A program made the position numbers and the translations under genes. Of a stretch of 64,000 nucleotides of DNA, positions 18,743 to 29,267 are shown piece after piece. Position 1 is the stretch's first letter, and each line of letters starts with the position of its first letter. The DNA is from Syntrophotalea acetylenivorans (GTDB taxonomy: Bacteria; Desulfobacterota; Desulfuromonadia; Desulfuromonadales; Syntrophotaleaceae), in assembly GCF_001887775.1 (NCBI RefSeq), contig NZ_CP015519.1, positions 310,001 to 374,000 on the forward strand, in the 5' to 3' direction. The notes under the pieces are model-generated. The model searched no databases. It was not told where the DNA came from and saw nothing but the letters and a program-made list of their open reading frames with translations.

Positions 18743-19315
18743 ATGACCGTTGAAGATATAAGAAATCATTTTGAAAAGCTTCAGGAATCGCTTAGTAAGG
18801 CGTCCGAAGTGATGTCTGACGATATTTTATTGTCTTGTCGCGCAATTGCCAATGCGCTGAAGCAGGGGAATAAAGTCCTGATCATGGGCAATGGCGGGTC
18901 AGCGGCCGATGCCCAGCATTTTGCCGCCGAATTGGTCGGACGTTTTCTATTGGAGCGCAAGGCATTACCAGCCATTGCGCTGACCACCGACAGCTCGATT
19001 CTGACTGCGGTGGGAAACGACTACGGATTTGATGAAATATTCAAACGCCAGGTAGAGGCCCTGGCTCAGCCCGGTGATGTTGTGATCGGTATTTCCACCA
19101 GCGGGCAGTCCGATAATGTCTTCCATGCCCTTTCCTCGGCCAACGAGATCGGCTGTAAAACAATCGGCCTGTTGGGACGGGATGGCGGCACTATAGCCAG
19201 CATTGTAGATATCGATCTCACCGTACCCGTTCAGTATACCCCGTACATTCAGGGTGCCCATGGCAGCATCATTCATATCATATGCGACTTGGTTGAAAAA
19301 GATATGTTCGGATAG
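18743..19315 (+). CDS. gmhA: D-sedoheptulose 7-phosphate isomerase
   Basis: First step of ADP-heptose synthesis: sedoheptulose-7-P to D-glycero-D-manno-heptose-7-P; cytosolic. 190 residues, a single SIS domain: MGNGGSAADAQHFAAELVGR (phosphate site and catalytic residues), ALTTDSSILTAVGNDYG, ISTSGQSDNV and the end GAHGSIIHIICDLVE. AGGAGG-like bases lie at 18731-18738. HldE and GmhB, which act next, are 31 kb downstream. Confidence 0.94.
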   Translation: MTVEDIRNHFEKLQESLSKASEVMSDDILLSCRAIANALKQGNKVLIMGNGGSAADAQHFAAELVGRFLLERKALPAIALTTDSSILTAVGNDYGFDEIFKRQVEALAQPGDVVIGISTSGQSDNVFHALSSANEIGCKTIGLLGRDGGTIASIVDIDLTVPVQYTPYIQGAHGSIIHIICDLVEKDMFG

Positions 19316-19714
19316 TGTGAGTAAGTCCTGCGGAAGCGCTTTGTCCTGCCTTTTCCTTAAATTTCGCATTTTGTTTCTTGTTTTTTACTTGCGCCGCAGT
19401 GCTGTTCCGCTGGATTAGAATAATTGTATTCCCGACGGATTTCTGGTAATTAAGGCCTGGTTCTTGGGTGCTTCTTCCTGCCCTGACTTCTTGTATCCTT
19501 CAAGAGAATATGTGCTGTTGCGAGGATGTTTCAATTCTTAACGGCTAGGGGATTGAGGATGCTATAAGTTTATGGTTTGGGTGATGGAACCCTGTGTGGA
19601 AGTACAAAAGGTCGATTTGCTTATTTCCGGATAATCATATAGATGGTGCTGTGGCAGAAAACGAAAAAGTCTTATATCTTTCTTTGTTTATGGATTTGAT
19701 AAAGTCAAATTAGA
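19316..19714. other. 399-base gene-free gap
   Basis: Between gmhA and the ABC transporter. No ORF, RNA motif, terminator with U-tract or convincing promoter was seen. The last ~150 bases are AT-rich (for example around 19617-19650) and are the likeliest place for a promoter, but no good -35/-10 pair was found. Confidence 0.5.
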
Positions 19715-21519
19715 ATGAATATTTCTGCATTCAAAAAGCTTCACGGCCTTCTCACTCCCCAAGAACGTCGCCGTGCCTACCTCCTGCTAGGTATGATCGT
19801 TTTTATGGCCTTGCTTGATGTTGTGGGGGTGGCCTCCATCATGCCTTTTATGAATGTGGTGGCGAATCCGGAGATGGTGGAAACTAATCGATATCTCGCT
19901 GTCGTTTACGGCTATTTCGGTTTCGAAAGCACAAAAGATTTTCTGGTTCTTCTCGGTATGCTCGTGTTTCTGGCCCTGGTTGCCTCCATAGGGTTCAAGG
20001 CGCTAACGACCTATGCCCTGTTGCGTTTTACCCATATGCGCAACTATTCGATAGGCAAGCGGCTTGTGGCCGGTTATCTGCGCCAACCTTACGATTGGTT
20101 CCTCAACCGTCATAGTGCCGACTTAGGCAAAGCTGTACTATCCGAAGTCCAACAGGTCATCACCGGCGCTCTTATTCCTTTGATGCAATTTCTTGCCCAT
20201 GGGGCAGTAGCTCTGGCTCTACTGGGTTTTTTAGTCATGGTAAAGCCAATTCTTGCGTTAATTGTCGCGGCTGTTCTAGGAAGTGCGTATGCGGCAATCT
20301 ACTTAATGCTACGGCGGTATCTGGAGAATATTGGATTAGACAGGGTACGTGCCAACCGTGAGCGTTTTGAGGTTGTTCAGGAGGCTTTTGGTGGTATTAA
20401 AGACATTAAGGTTGCTGGCCTTGAGGGAGGTATGCTGGATCGTTTTGAGAGATCGGCAAAACGCTTGGCCAGACGTCAGGCCGCATTTCAGGTGTCCAGC
20501 CATTTACCGCGTTTCGCACTGGAAATTGTTGCTTTCGGAGGCCTGTTGGCCGTGGTTCTCTACCTGTTGGCTGAGTCCGGAAGCTTGAGACAGGCTCTGC
20601 CGGTGCTTTCCGTCTACGCTTTTGCCAGTTACAGGTTGATGCCTGCTCTGCAGCAAGTTTACCTTCAGTTGTCGAATATGCGTTTTGCCGGTCCGGCATT
20701 GGACGCATTGTACCGAGACTTTGGCAGCCTAAGCTCCGGAGGCGTTGCCAATTTAGATCGAAGCACTCTCACTCCGCTTGGTATCCGACAGGGACTACGG
20801 TTAGAGCAGGTGGGATACTCATACCCAAATGCGCCACGGCCGGCATTGAATACTATTACTATTGACATTCCGGTCCGCGCCACCATCGGCCTGGTAGGAA
20901 CCACCGGTTCAGGCAAGACCACTACTGTGGATATCATTCTTGGTTTGTTATGGCCTCAGTACGGAAAGCTTTTGGTTGACGGCAAGTCCATCACCCGGGA
21001 GAATGTTCGTTCCTGGCAACGTACAATCGGTTACGTTCCCCAGCATATTTATCTTTCTGACGATACTGTGGCTGGAAACATCGCTTTCGGCTTGCCTGCT
21101 GCGGAAATCGATCAGGATGCGGTTGAAAGAGCCGCCCGCATAGCTAATCTCCATGAGTTTGTAGTTAACGATATGCCCCAAGGCTATGCAACCTTCGTTG
21201 GGGAACGCGGTGTGCGCCTGTCCGGGGGCAGCGGCAACGGGTGGGGATTGCCCGTGCCTTATACCATGACCCTGAGTTGCTTGTCCTTGACGAAGCTACC
21301 AGTGCTTTAGACAACGTAACTGAACAGGCAGTGATGGAGGCGGTGAACAATCTTGGTCGCCGTAAGACCATCATTCTAATTGCCCATCGACTTACTACCG
21401 TTCGCGGATGTGATCAAATTTTCGTGTTGGAAAAGGGGGAATTGGTAGACCAGGGTAGCTATGAGGATCTGGTAAAGACTAACGCTTGTTTTCGGGCAAT
21501 GGCATCTGGCCACAGTTAA
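19715..21519 (+). pseudogene. Flippase-like ABC transporter, frameshifted in the LSGGQ motif
   Basis: A fused membrane-ATPase half-transporter (~600 residues) like those exporting lipid-linked oligosaccharides (PglK/MsbA class). The first ~320 residues are hydrophobic. The ATPase domain has VGTTGSGKTT and a Q-loop at GYVPQH. At LSGG the frame breaks: the run at 21224-21228 has five G where six would encode LSGGQRQRVGIARAL. The original frame stops at 21310; the correct reading continues as a second ORF with LLVLDEATSALD and IAHRLTTV to 21519. Only one base is missing and everything else is intact, so sequencing error, recent loss or slippage are all possible. Confidence 0.85.
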
Positions 21520-21562
21520 ATTCAAATATGAATGGGTCTTTGTTTAGCATCATAGACGATAG

Positions 21563-22558
<996 letters not shown>

Positions 22559-22579
22559 CTCAGACGGAGGGATCCATAA

Positions 22580-23233
22580 ATGAATGACTATTTTGTGCAC
22601 GCATCCTCTTATGTTGACGCTGGTGCTGAAATTGGCGATGGGACCAAAATTTGGCATTTCAGCCACGTTCTTTCTGGTGCGCGGATTGGCCAAAACTGCA
22701 GTTTTGGCCAAAATGTCTGCATCGCGGGTGGTGTCGTAATTGGCAATAACGTCAAGGTGCAGAACAATGTCTCCATTTATGAGGGGACCATTGTTGAAGA
22801 CGATGTCTTTCTAGGTCCGTCCTGTGTTTTGACCAATGTGACCAACCCCCGATCGCAGGTGGTCCGAAAATCGTTGTACGAAAAAACCCTTCTGCGGCGA
22901 GGCGCCACGATTGGTGCAAATGCAACAATCGTTTGCGGGATCACTCTTGGACGGTATTGTTTTGTCGGTGCCGGCGCGGTCGTTCAGCGCGATGTGCCGG
23001 ATTACGCCCTGATGCTCGGGGTCCCGGCCCGTCAAAAAGGCTGGATGAGCCGGCACGGGCATATCCTCAATAACCCTGACCAGGATGGTGTGATGGTTTG
23101 TCCGGAAAGCGGTTTGCGGTATCGAGAGGAACAGCCGGGCCGGCTTCGTTGCTTGGATCTGGATGAAAATACACCTCTTCCCGAGTCGTTGGCCGTCGGG
23201 GAAAAATCGTACGATGATTTTAAAGAGGCATAA
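22580..23233 (+). CDS. wbpD: UDP-3-amino sugar N-acetyltransferase (WbpD/WlbB type)
   Basis: Left-handed beta-helix acetyltransferase placing acetyl from acetyl-CoA on the 3-amino group made by WbpE. 217 residues. Hexapeptide repeats run through most of the chain: [40 protein letters not shown]. The WbpD-type NNVSIYEG and [11 protein letters not shown] are present. AGGGATC-like bases precede ATG. It sits between the dehydrogenase and aminotransferase of the same pathway. Confidence 0.87.
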   Translation: MNDYFVHASSYVDAGAEIGDGTKIWHFSHVLSGARIGQNCSFGQNVCIAGGVVIGNNVKVQNNVSIYEGTIVEDDVFLGPSCVLTNVTNPRSQVVRKSLYEKTLLRRGATIGANATIVCGITLGRYCFVGAGAVVQRDVPDYALMLGVPARQKGWMSRHGHILNNPDQDGVMVCPESGLRYREEQPGRLRCLDLDENTPLPESLAVGEKSYDDFKEA

Positions 23234-23238
23234 AATAT

Positions 23239-24375
23239 ATGAGCTCGATTCCATTTATTGATCTGCAGGCACAGCAGGCCCGCATCCGTCCCGAAATCGA
23301 TCGGCGAATTCAGGACGTGCTCAACCACGGAAAATATATCATGGGGCCTGAGGTGGCTGAGTTGGAATCCCGCCTTGCCGACTATGTGGGCGTGCAGCAC
23401 TGCATCGGTGTGGCCAGCGGTACCGATGCGCTACTGATGGCCCTGATGGCCTATGGCGTCGGTCCCGGGGATGCTGTTTTCACCACACCCTTTACCTTTG
23501 TTGCAACGGCGGAGGTCATCTCTCTGCTGGGAGCTACTCCGGTATTTGTCGACATCGATCCACAAACGTTCAATATCTGCCCTAAGTCCTTGGAGCAGGC
23601 CATTGCCAAAGCCCGTGCAGAAAATCGGGGGCAATTGATCCCCAGAGGGATCGTGCCGGTCGATCTGTTCGGTCTCCCGGCGGACTACGACGCCATTAAT
23701 GCTTTGGCTAAGACCCACGGACTTTTTGTTTTGGAAGACAGTGCTCAAGGGTTAGGCGGGGTATATAAGGGTCGGATGGCGTGTAGTCTGGCTCACAGCG
23801 CTGCAACCAGCTTCTTCCCGGCCAAGCCTCTGGGTTGTTATGGGGATGGCGGCGCCATCTTCACCTCTGACGATGAATTTGCCGAAAAGCTCCGGTCGAT
23901 CCGGGTACACGGGAAGGGCTCCAACAAGTACGACAATATTCGGATCGGGGTGAACGGCCGGTTGGATACTCTGCAGGCCGCCATCCTTCTGCCAAAGTTT
24001 GATATCTTCCCCGAAGAGATCGATAAGCGTAATGCCGTGGCTGAAGGTTATTCGAAACGCCTTTCACAGGTTCCGGGCCTCCGGCTGCCGATCATGCCAG
24101 AAGGGTACAGAAGTGCCTGGGCCCAATATTCTCTGCTTACAGAGCGCCGGGAAGAGCTTCAGGCGTCCTTGAAAGCAGTTGGGGTTCCGACCGCCGTCTA
24201 TTACCCCAAGCCTCTTCATCTGCAAACGGCCTATGGCGGTCTTGGTTCTGGAGAAGGGGCGTTCCCCGAGTCGGAGAAGGCGGCTCAAAGCATCATGAGC
24301 CTTCCGATGCATCCTTATCTCCAAGAAGAACAGATCGCATTTATTTGCGACACCATTAGGGAGTCTTTGCGTTAA
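23239..24375 (+). CDS. wbpE: DegT/DnrJ/EryC1 aminotransferase (WbpE/WlbC type)
   Basis: PLP enzyme that aminates the 3-keto sugar nucleotide, normally from glutamate. 378 residues. Seen: IPFIDLQAQQARI, GVASGTDALLMAL (PLP phosphate site), EDSAQGLGG, and SFFPAKPLGCYGDGGAIF with the Schiff-base Lys, then RVHGKGSNKYDN and GVNGRLDTLQAAIL. Starts five bases after wbpD. The UDP-GlcNAc 6-dehydrogenase (WbpA) that feeds this pathway is not in the window. Confidence 0.87.
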   Translation: MSSIPFIDLQAQQARIRPEIDRRIQDVLNHGKYIMGPEVAELESRLADYVGVQHCIGVASGTDALLMALMAYGVGPGDAVFTTPFTFVATAEVISLLGATPVFVDIDPQTFNICPKSLEQAIAKARAENRGQLIPRGIVPVDLFGLPADYDAINALAKTHGLFVLEDSAQGLGGVYKGRMACSLAHSAATSFFPAKPLGCYGDGGAIFTSDDEFAEKLRSIRVHGKGSNKYDNIRIGVNGRLDTLQAAILLPKFDIFPEEIDKRNAVAEGYSKRLSQVPGLRLPIMPEGYRSAWAQYSLLTERREELQASLKAVGVPTAVYYPKPLHLQTAYGGLGSGEGAFPESEKAAQSIMSLPMHPYLQEEQIAFICDTIRESLR

Positions 24376-24446
24376 TAGTTACTTAGAAGTATTCAGTTAC
24401 CCACTTTTGTTGAGGGCGTTCTACACAATTTATTCAGGGATATTTC

Positions 24447-25238
24447 ATGGAAGATCGAAAAATCGTTATCCTCCTTCCTGCTTTTAATGAGGAGGCTTCT
24501 CTACCAGCGTTGCTACCAAAAATCGGTTCTGTTATGGAGCAAGAAGGGGTTGAGTACAAGATTATCGTCTGTGATGACGGCAGTAAAGACAACACTGCCA
24601 TGGCACTCCTTGAGTACCAGAAAAAACTTCCCCTAGAAGTCATTACTCATAAAATCAATCGCGGACTCGGTGAAACCAGTCGGGACCTTTTTGAAAGGGC
24701 CGCGGAAATCTGTAACCCGCAAGATATCCTCATTCGCCTGGATTGCGACGATACCCATGAACCTGAGTTTATCCCGAGGATGATTGCCAAGATCGAAGAA
24801 GGATTTGACGTCGTTATTGCCTCTCGCTTTCTCCCTGGTGGTGGACAGATAGGCGTTACCTCCTACCGTGCTTTCATAAGTCGTTGTGCAAACCTGTTTA
24901 TGAAAGCATTTTTTCCGATTGAAGGCTTGCGTGAATATTCTTGTGGATTCCGTGCTTATAAAGCCTCAATCATTATTGATTCCATTCAGAGATTTGGAAA
25001 TAATTTCATTCAGTTAAAGGGGCTTGGTTTCACTTGTACCCTTGAAAAACTAGTTAAGCTAAAATTGATGGGCGCTAAATTTGGGGAAGTACCTTTTGTG
25101 CTGCGTTACGACCAGAAACAAAGTGACAGCAAAATGATAAATAGCCTTACCACGCTGGGATATATTGTGATGACGGTTATGTACCATTGGCCGTGGGGTG
25201 GGTGGCGCAGACTTTGTTCTTCCGCAAAATCAAAATAA
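24447..25238 (+). CDS. Glycosyltransferase family 2, polyprenyl-phosphate mannosyltransferase-like
   Basis: 263 residues, GT-A fold. Seen: ILLPAFNEEASLPALL, VCDDGSKDNT, INRGLGETSRDLFERA, LDCDDTHEP (metal Asp) and FRAYKASI. The architecture resembles dolichol-phosphate-mannose synthase without a membrane tail. Such enzymes can supply polyprenyl-phosphate sugars to GT-C enzymes, of which two are in this window (12954 and 35192). That link is inferred. Confidence 0.78.
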   Translation: MEDRKIVILLPAFNEEASLPALLPKIGSVMEQEGVEYKIIVCDDGSKDNTAMALLEYQKKLPLEVITHKINRGLGETSRDLFERAAEICNPQDILIRLDCDDTHEPEFIPRMIAKIEEGFDVVIASRFLPGGGQIGVTSYRAFISRCANLFMKAFFPIEGLREYSCGFRAYKASIIIDSIQRFGNNFIQLKGLGFTCTLEKLVKLKLMGAKFGEVPFVLRYDQKQSDSKMINSLTTLGYIVMTVMYHWPWGGWRRLCSSAKSK

Positions 25239-25286
25239 TTTTTTGAAATAAGTTATTTCTGCAAGTAGACGTGAGGTATCATTTAA

Positions 25287-27185
25287 GTGTGTGGCATTTG
25301 TGGAATTATAGGCCCTCCTGCCGCGGGGGATGAGTGGCAGGAAACAGTTGGGGCTATGATGAAATCTCTGGCCCACCGAGGGCCTGATGATGCAGGTTTG
25401 ACCTCGGGCAAGGGGTTCGCCTTTGGCCATAGGAGGCTCTCAATTATCGATCTGGAACATGGGAAGCAGCCCATGCAAACAGTCGATGGGCGCTACACAC
25501 TTGTTTTTAATGGAGAAATTTACAACTACCTTGAGCTTCGGAATCAATTGATTCAACAGGGAAGCCGGTTCAGGACCTTCTCCGATACTGAGGTGTTGTT
25601 GCAGTTGCTGATTCGTGATGGCGAGCAGGCGCTTGAATTGCTCAATGGCATGTTTGCCTTCGCCTTTCATGACAGCGAGACCGGTAAATGGCTTCTGGCC
25701 CGGGACCCATTTGGTATCAAGCCTTTATACTATTCAAAGAAAGGCGATAGTCTTTATTTCAGTTCAGAGATCAAAAGTCTATTCTCTGCCAGTGATATCC
25801 GCCCCCGGCAAAATTGGAAAGCCCTTCAACACTATCTGACCTTCCAGGTCTCTTTGTCCGAGGAGACCTTGTTCGATGGAGTCAAAAAGGTAGAGCCTGG
25901 TTGTTATATCGTTGGCAACAGGTCAGGAATGCAGAAGATTGTTCGGTACTGGGATACCAACTATCAGATTGACAACCATCATACGGAAGAATATTTCAAA
26001 GACCGTTTACTGACCCTGCTGGAAGACAGTGCCAGGCTTCAAATCCGAAGTGATGTTCCCTTGGGGGCCTATCTGTCCGGTGGCCTTGATTCCAGTTCTG
26101 TCGCCTCTATGGCGGCGGATCATCTGGGAAGCTCTATCAAGGTATTTACTGGAAGGTTCGCCGAAGGCCCTGCGTATGATGAGTCGGCATATGCCCGCCA
26201 GGTCGCTGAAAAAATCGGTGCTGAATATCTAGAGGTGGTCCCCACGGCCGAACAGTTTGTCGATTGCCTGCCAAAACTGATCTATGCCATGGATGAGCCC
26301 GTTGCCGGCCCAGGGCTTTTCCCACAGTACATCGTGAGCTCACTGGCTTCAGAGCATGTCAAAGTAGTTCTTGGTGGCCAGGGGGGTGATGAAATATTTG
26401 GTGGCTATGCGCGCTATTTGATCGGGTATCTGGAACAGGCGCTGAAAGGAGCTATTTTCGAGACCCAGGAAGAGGCCCAGCATATTGTCACCCTGTCCTC
26501 GATCATCCCCAACTTGCCGCTGCTGAAGGAATACCGCCCACTGATGCAAAGGTTTTGGCATGATGGGTTGTTTGACGATATGGACGCCCGGTATTTCCGG
26601 TTGATCGATAGAAGCCCTGACGTGGAAACTCTTCTGACTGCAGATGCAAGAAGGGCCTATAACCGAGAAGAAGTCTTTGCCGACTTTCAGCAGGTATTCA
26701 ATCACCCCGATACAAAGTCCTATGTCAACAAGATGACGCATTTTGATCTGAAGACTCTGCTTCCGGCCCTCTTGCAAGTGGAAGACCGTGTCAGTATGGC
26801 AGTGTCTCTTGAGTCGCGCGTTCCCCTTTTGGACACCCGAATCGTAGATCTTATCACCACCATGCCGCCTCAGATGAAGTTTCAGGGCGGGAAGACCAAA
26901 TATATTTTTAAACAGGCGGTCAAAAACCTTATTCCTGCCTATGTAATGAATCGGAAAGATAAAATGGGCTTCCCGGTTCCTCTAAAGGAGTGGATGGAAA
27001 ATGGTATTGTTAGGGACTTTATTCACGAAACGTTACTTGGAAAGCCGTCCAGGGACCGTGGGCTGTTTGATCCCAAGGCATTGGAAGACCTGATTGTGAA
27101 GGAAAAAACTTTTGGGCGTCAGATCTGGGGGGCCTTGTGTCTTGAGCTCTGGCACCAGAGGTTTATTGACGGCGGGATGGCATGA
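25287..27185 (+). CDS. asnB: Asparagine synthetase-like glutamine amidotransferase (AsnB)
   Basis: 632 residues. Class II glutaminase domain: GTG start then Cys2 (CGICGIIG), RGPDDAG, FNGEIYNY. Synthetase domain: PP-loop LSGGLDSSSVA (~residue 260), and RVPLLDTRIVD and KDKMGFPVPLKEW near the C-terminus. In free metabolism it makes asparagine. In polysaccharide clusters such proteins (WbpS is the model) amidate uronic acids, and here it follows wbpBDE. So amidation of a sugar acid is the more likely role, by context only. The stop overlaps the next gene. Confidence 0.88.
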   Translation: MCGICGIIGPPAAGDEWQETVGAMMKSLAHRGPDDAGLTSGKGFAFGHRRLSIIDLEHGKQPMQTVDGRYTLVFNGEIYNYLELRNQLIQQGSRFRTFSDTEVLLQLLIRDGEQALELLNGMFAFAFHDSETGKWLLARDPFGIKPLYYSKKGDSLYFSSEIKSLFSASDIRPRQNWKALQHYLTFQVSLSEETLFDGVKKVEPGCYIVGNRSGMQKIVRYWDTNYQIDNHHTEEYFKDRLLTLLEDSARLQIRSDVPLGAYLSGGLDSSSVASMAADHLGSSIKVFTGRFAEGPAYDESAYARQVAEKIGAEYLEVVPTAEQFVDCLPKLIYAMDEPVAGPGLFPQYIVSSLASEHVKVVLGGQGGDEIFGGYARYLIGYLEQALKGAIFETQEEAQHIVTLSSIIPNLPLLKEYRPLMQRFWHDGLFDDMDARYFRLIDRSPDVETLLTADARRAYNREEVFADFQQVFNHPDTKSYVNKMTHFDLKTLLPALLQVEDRVSMAVSLESRVPLLDTRIVDLITTMPPQMKFQGGKTKYIFKQAVKNLIPAYVMNRKDKMGFPVPLKEWMENGIVRDFIHETLLGKPSRDRGLFDPKALEDLIVKEKTFGRQIWGALCLELWHQRFIDGGMA

Positions 27186-28491
27186 GCCAGGGCGCGGGGT
27201 TGCGAGAATATGCTCTTGAAACCCTGAGTATCTATTGGCCTGAAGGGAAGGCGGCAATTAACTCGCTGCCCATTTCTGCCATCGCCGTAGAGGAAAAGAA
27301 TGTCACTATCCCTCCGTTAATGGACCTGGTTTCCCTCCCCGCATGGGCTGCGGATACAGGTGTCGAAGGAACGATTCTGGTCCCTGCCTACCTCATTGAA
27401 AAAGGCGAGGGAGAGGTATGGACCCGGGTCGATTGGATTGGGGTAGCTGCCTGGTATCTGTCCGGACTCCCGGAGCGGGAGTATGAACGGCAACATGGCC
27501 CGGTGCATTCCTACAGTTTCCGTCTGGCAAAGTGGGATACGCGGATCTGGGAACGCGCCTGGGTTAATCGGATAGCTCTGTTTCTGAGGCGCTGGGCAGC
27601 AGAACATCTCGGTCAGGAAGAAATGACGGTTTGTGGTCCTTTGCCCGAACCAAGGATCCTGTTGACACATGATGTCGATGCCGTCAGGAAAACGCTGGTC
27701 ATTCGAGCCAAGCAAGGAGCTTTTTTTCTTTTTAACGCTGCCAGGACCTTGTCCCAGGGTAAGCCGAAAAAGAGCTTATCCCATTTCTTTAAAGGGCTTG
27801 GTTTCATTTTCAGAAAAGCTGATTACTGGTGCTTTGGTACGATTCGTTCCCTTGAAGAAAAGTACGGTGTTCGCAGCCACTTTAACTTTTTTGGGGGAAA
27901 CGGTCCTCGAAAGGGGGGTGGCTGCGCTTTCTTCTAGATCCTTCCTATGATATTTTTGACCCTGCCTTAAAAAAAGAAATACGGGATCTCGAAGAAAACG
28001 GTTGGACCGTCGGCCTTCACCAGTCTTTTTACGCCTGGGATTATGCCGCACTGATGGTTGACGAAAAGACTGCCCTTGAAGAAAGTTTGGGGGTGCCCGT
28101 CTGCACCTGCCGTCAGCATTGGTTGCGGTTTTCCTGGGAAAAGACCTGGAGGGCACAAGAAAAGGCAGAGATCCGGTTGGATACGACGCTCGGATTCAAT
28201 GATCGGCCCGGGTTTCGAATTGGTGCAGCCCTGCCTTTTTTCCCATGGGACCATCAAAGAAAGACCCCTTTAAAGATTCAGGCTGTGCCCATGGTTTTGA
28301 TGGACTCGCACCTGTACGATTACGGGGATATGTCTTCAGAAGAGCGGCAGAGACAGATAACAACCTGGCTCGACGAAATTAAATCGGTCCATGGAACCGC
28401 CACGATCATCTGGCATCAACGTGTTATGAGCCGAGATTATGGCTGGGGGCCTGGATACGAACAATTGCTACAAATTCTGAGGGATCAATGA
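27182..28491 (+). pseudogene. Polysaccharide deacetylase family protein, frameshifted at a G run
   Basis: About 435 residues when joined. The first part (27182-27937) carries an N-terminal domain without known motif, then ILLTHDVDAVRKT (~residue 160), the metal-binding start of a NodB-like deacetylase, and HFNFFGG. At 27913-27918 there are six G; seven would continue as GGWLRFLLDPSYDIFDPA in the third frame. That frame runs open to 28491 and includes WTVGLHQSFYAW and IWHQRVMS. A single base is missing. Joined, it would remove acetyl groups from an amino sugar or glycan. The end overlaps the methyltransferase (ATGA). Confidence 0.8.
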
Positions 28492-29267
28492 GTTCGAAGT
28501 ACCCTACATTTGGTTACCGGTTGCCCCACCTTCTCAGCTCACGCCTTTTTGGAGACCGCCAGCGCTTTGGGCTTAAGGCGAATATGGAGGACGCCTGCTG
28601 GAAAGAGTGGGAAAAATGCTACCTCGATTTTTATTATGAGAACCAGAAGAAGTCGGTAGGGTCGGTTGTAAACGATGCTGGCTACAAGGTCATGGAAAAG
28701 GTCGATCTCACCGGGAAGAAAGTGCTGGAAATCGGTCCTGGTGATATACGCCATATGTCTTTCTGGTGTGGAATGCCTGCTCATTATGTAATTGCCGACA
28801 TTAATCAGGCGATGCTGGATAAATCAGCCTCAAGATTGCGAGAGCAAGGGGTTGACTATTCGACTGTTCTTCTTTCCAAGCAGGAGACGGCGCGGTTGCC
28901 GTTTGAGGACTCTGAATTTGATGTTGTAGTCTCATTTTATTCGCTGGAACACCTCTATCCGCTTGAACCTTATCTTACCGAAACGTCCCGGGTTCTTAGG
29001 CAAGGGGGTGTATTCGCTGGCGGAATTCCCTGCGAGGGAGGGCTGGCTTGGGGGATAGGCAGGTTTTTAACAAGCCGACGTTGGCTCAAGAACAATACTC
29101 GGATAAATCCTGACAAGATCATTTGTTGGGAACACCCGAACTTTGCAGAAGATATTCTGAAATCCCTGGATGAGAATTTTGCGCTTAAATATCTTAGCTA
29201 TTGGCCTTTCGGGGCCCGCGTAATTGATATCAACCTGGTTGCCAAATTTGTTTATGAAAAACGCTAA
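28488..29267 (+). CDS. Class I SAM-dependent methyltransferase
   Basis: 259 residues. Seen: VLEIGPGDIRHMSF (SAM loop, ~residue 82), YVIADINQAML (acidic residue after strand 2), ARLPFEDSEFDVVVSFYSLE and LRQGGVFAGGIP. This is a Methyltransf_11-type domain with an extra N-terminal ~65 residues. Substrate unknown; it lies in a coupled run (deacetylase-methyltransferase-29254), suggesting a shared sugar or lipid substrate. Confidence 0.82.
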   Translation: MSSKYPTFGYRLPHLLSSRLFGDRQRFGLKANMEDACWKEWEKCYLDFYYENQKKSVGSVVNDAGYKVMEKVDLTGKKVLEIGPGDIRHMSFWCGMPAHYVIADINQAMLDKSASRLREQGVDYSTVLLSKQETARLPFEDSEFDVVVSFYSLEHLYPLEPYLTETSRVLRQGGVFAGGIPCEGGLAWGIGRFLTSRRWLKNNTRINPDKIICWEHPNFAEDILKSLDENFALKYLSYWPFGARVIDINLVAKFVYEKR

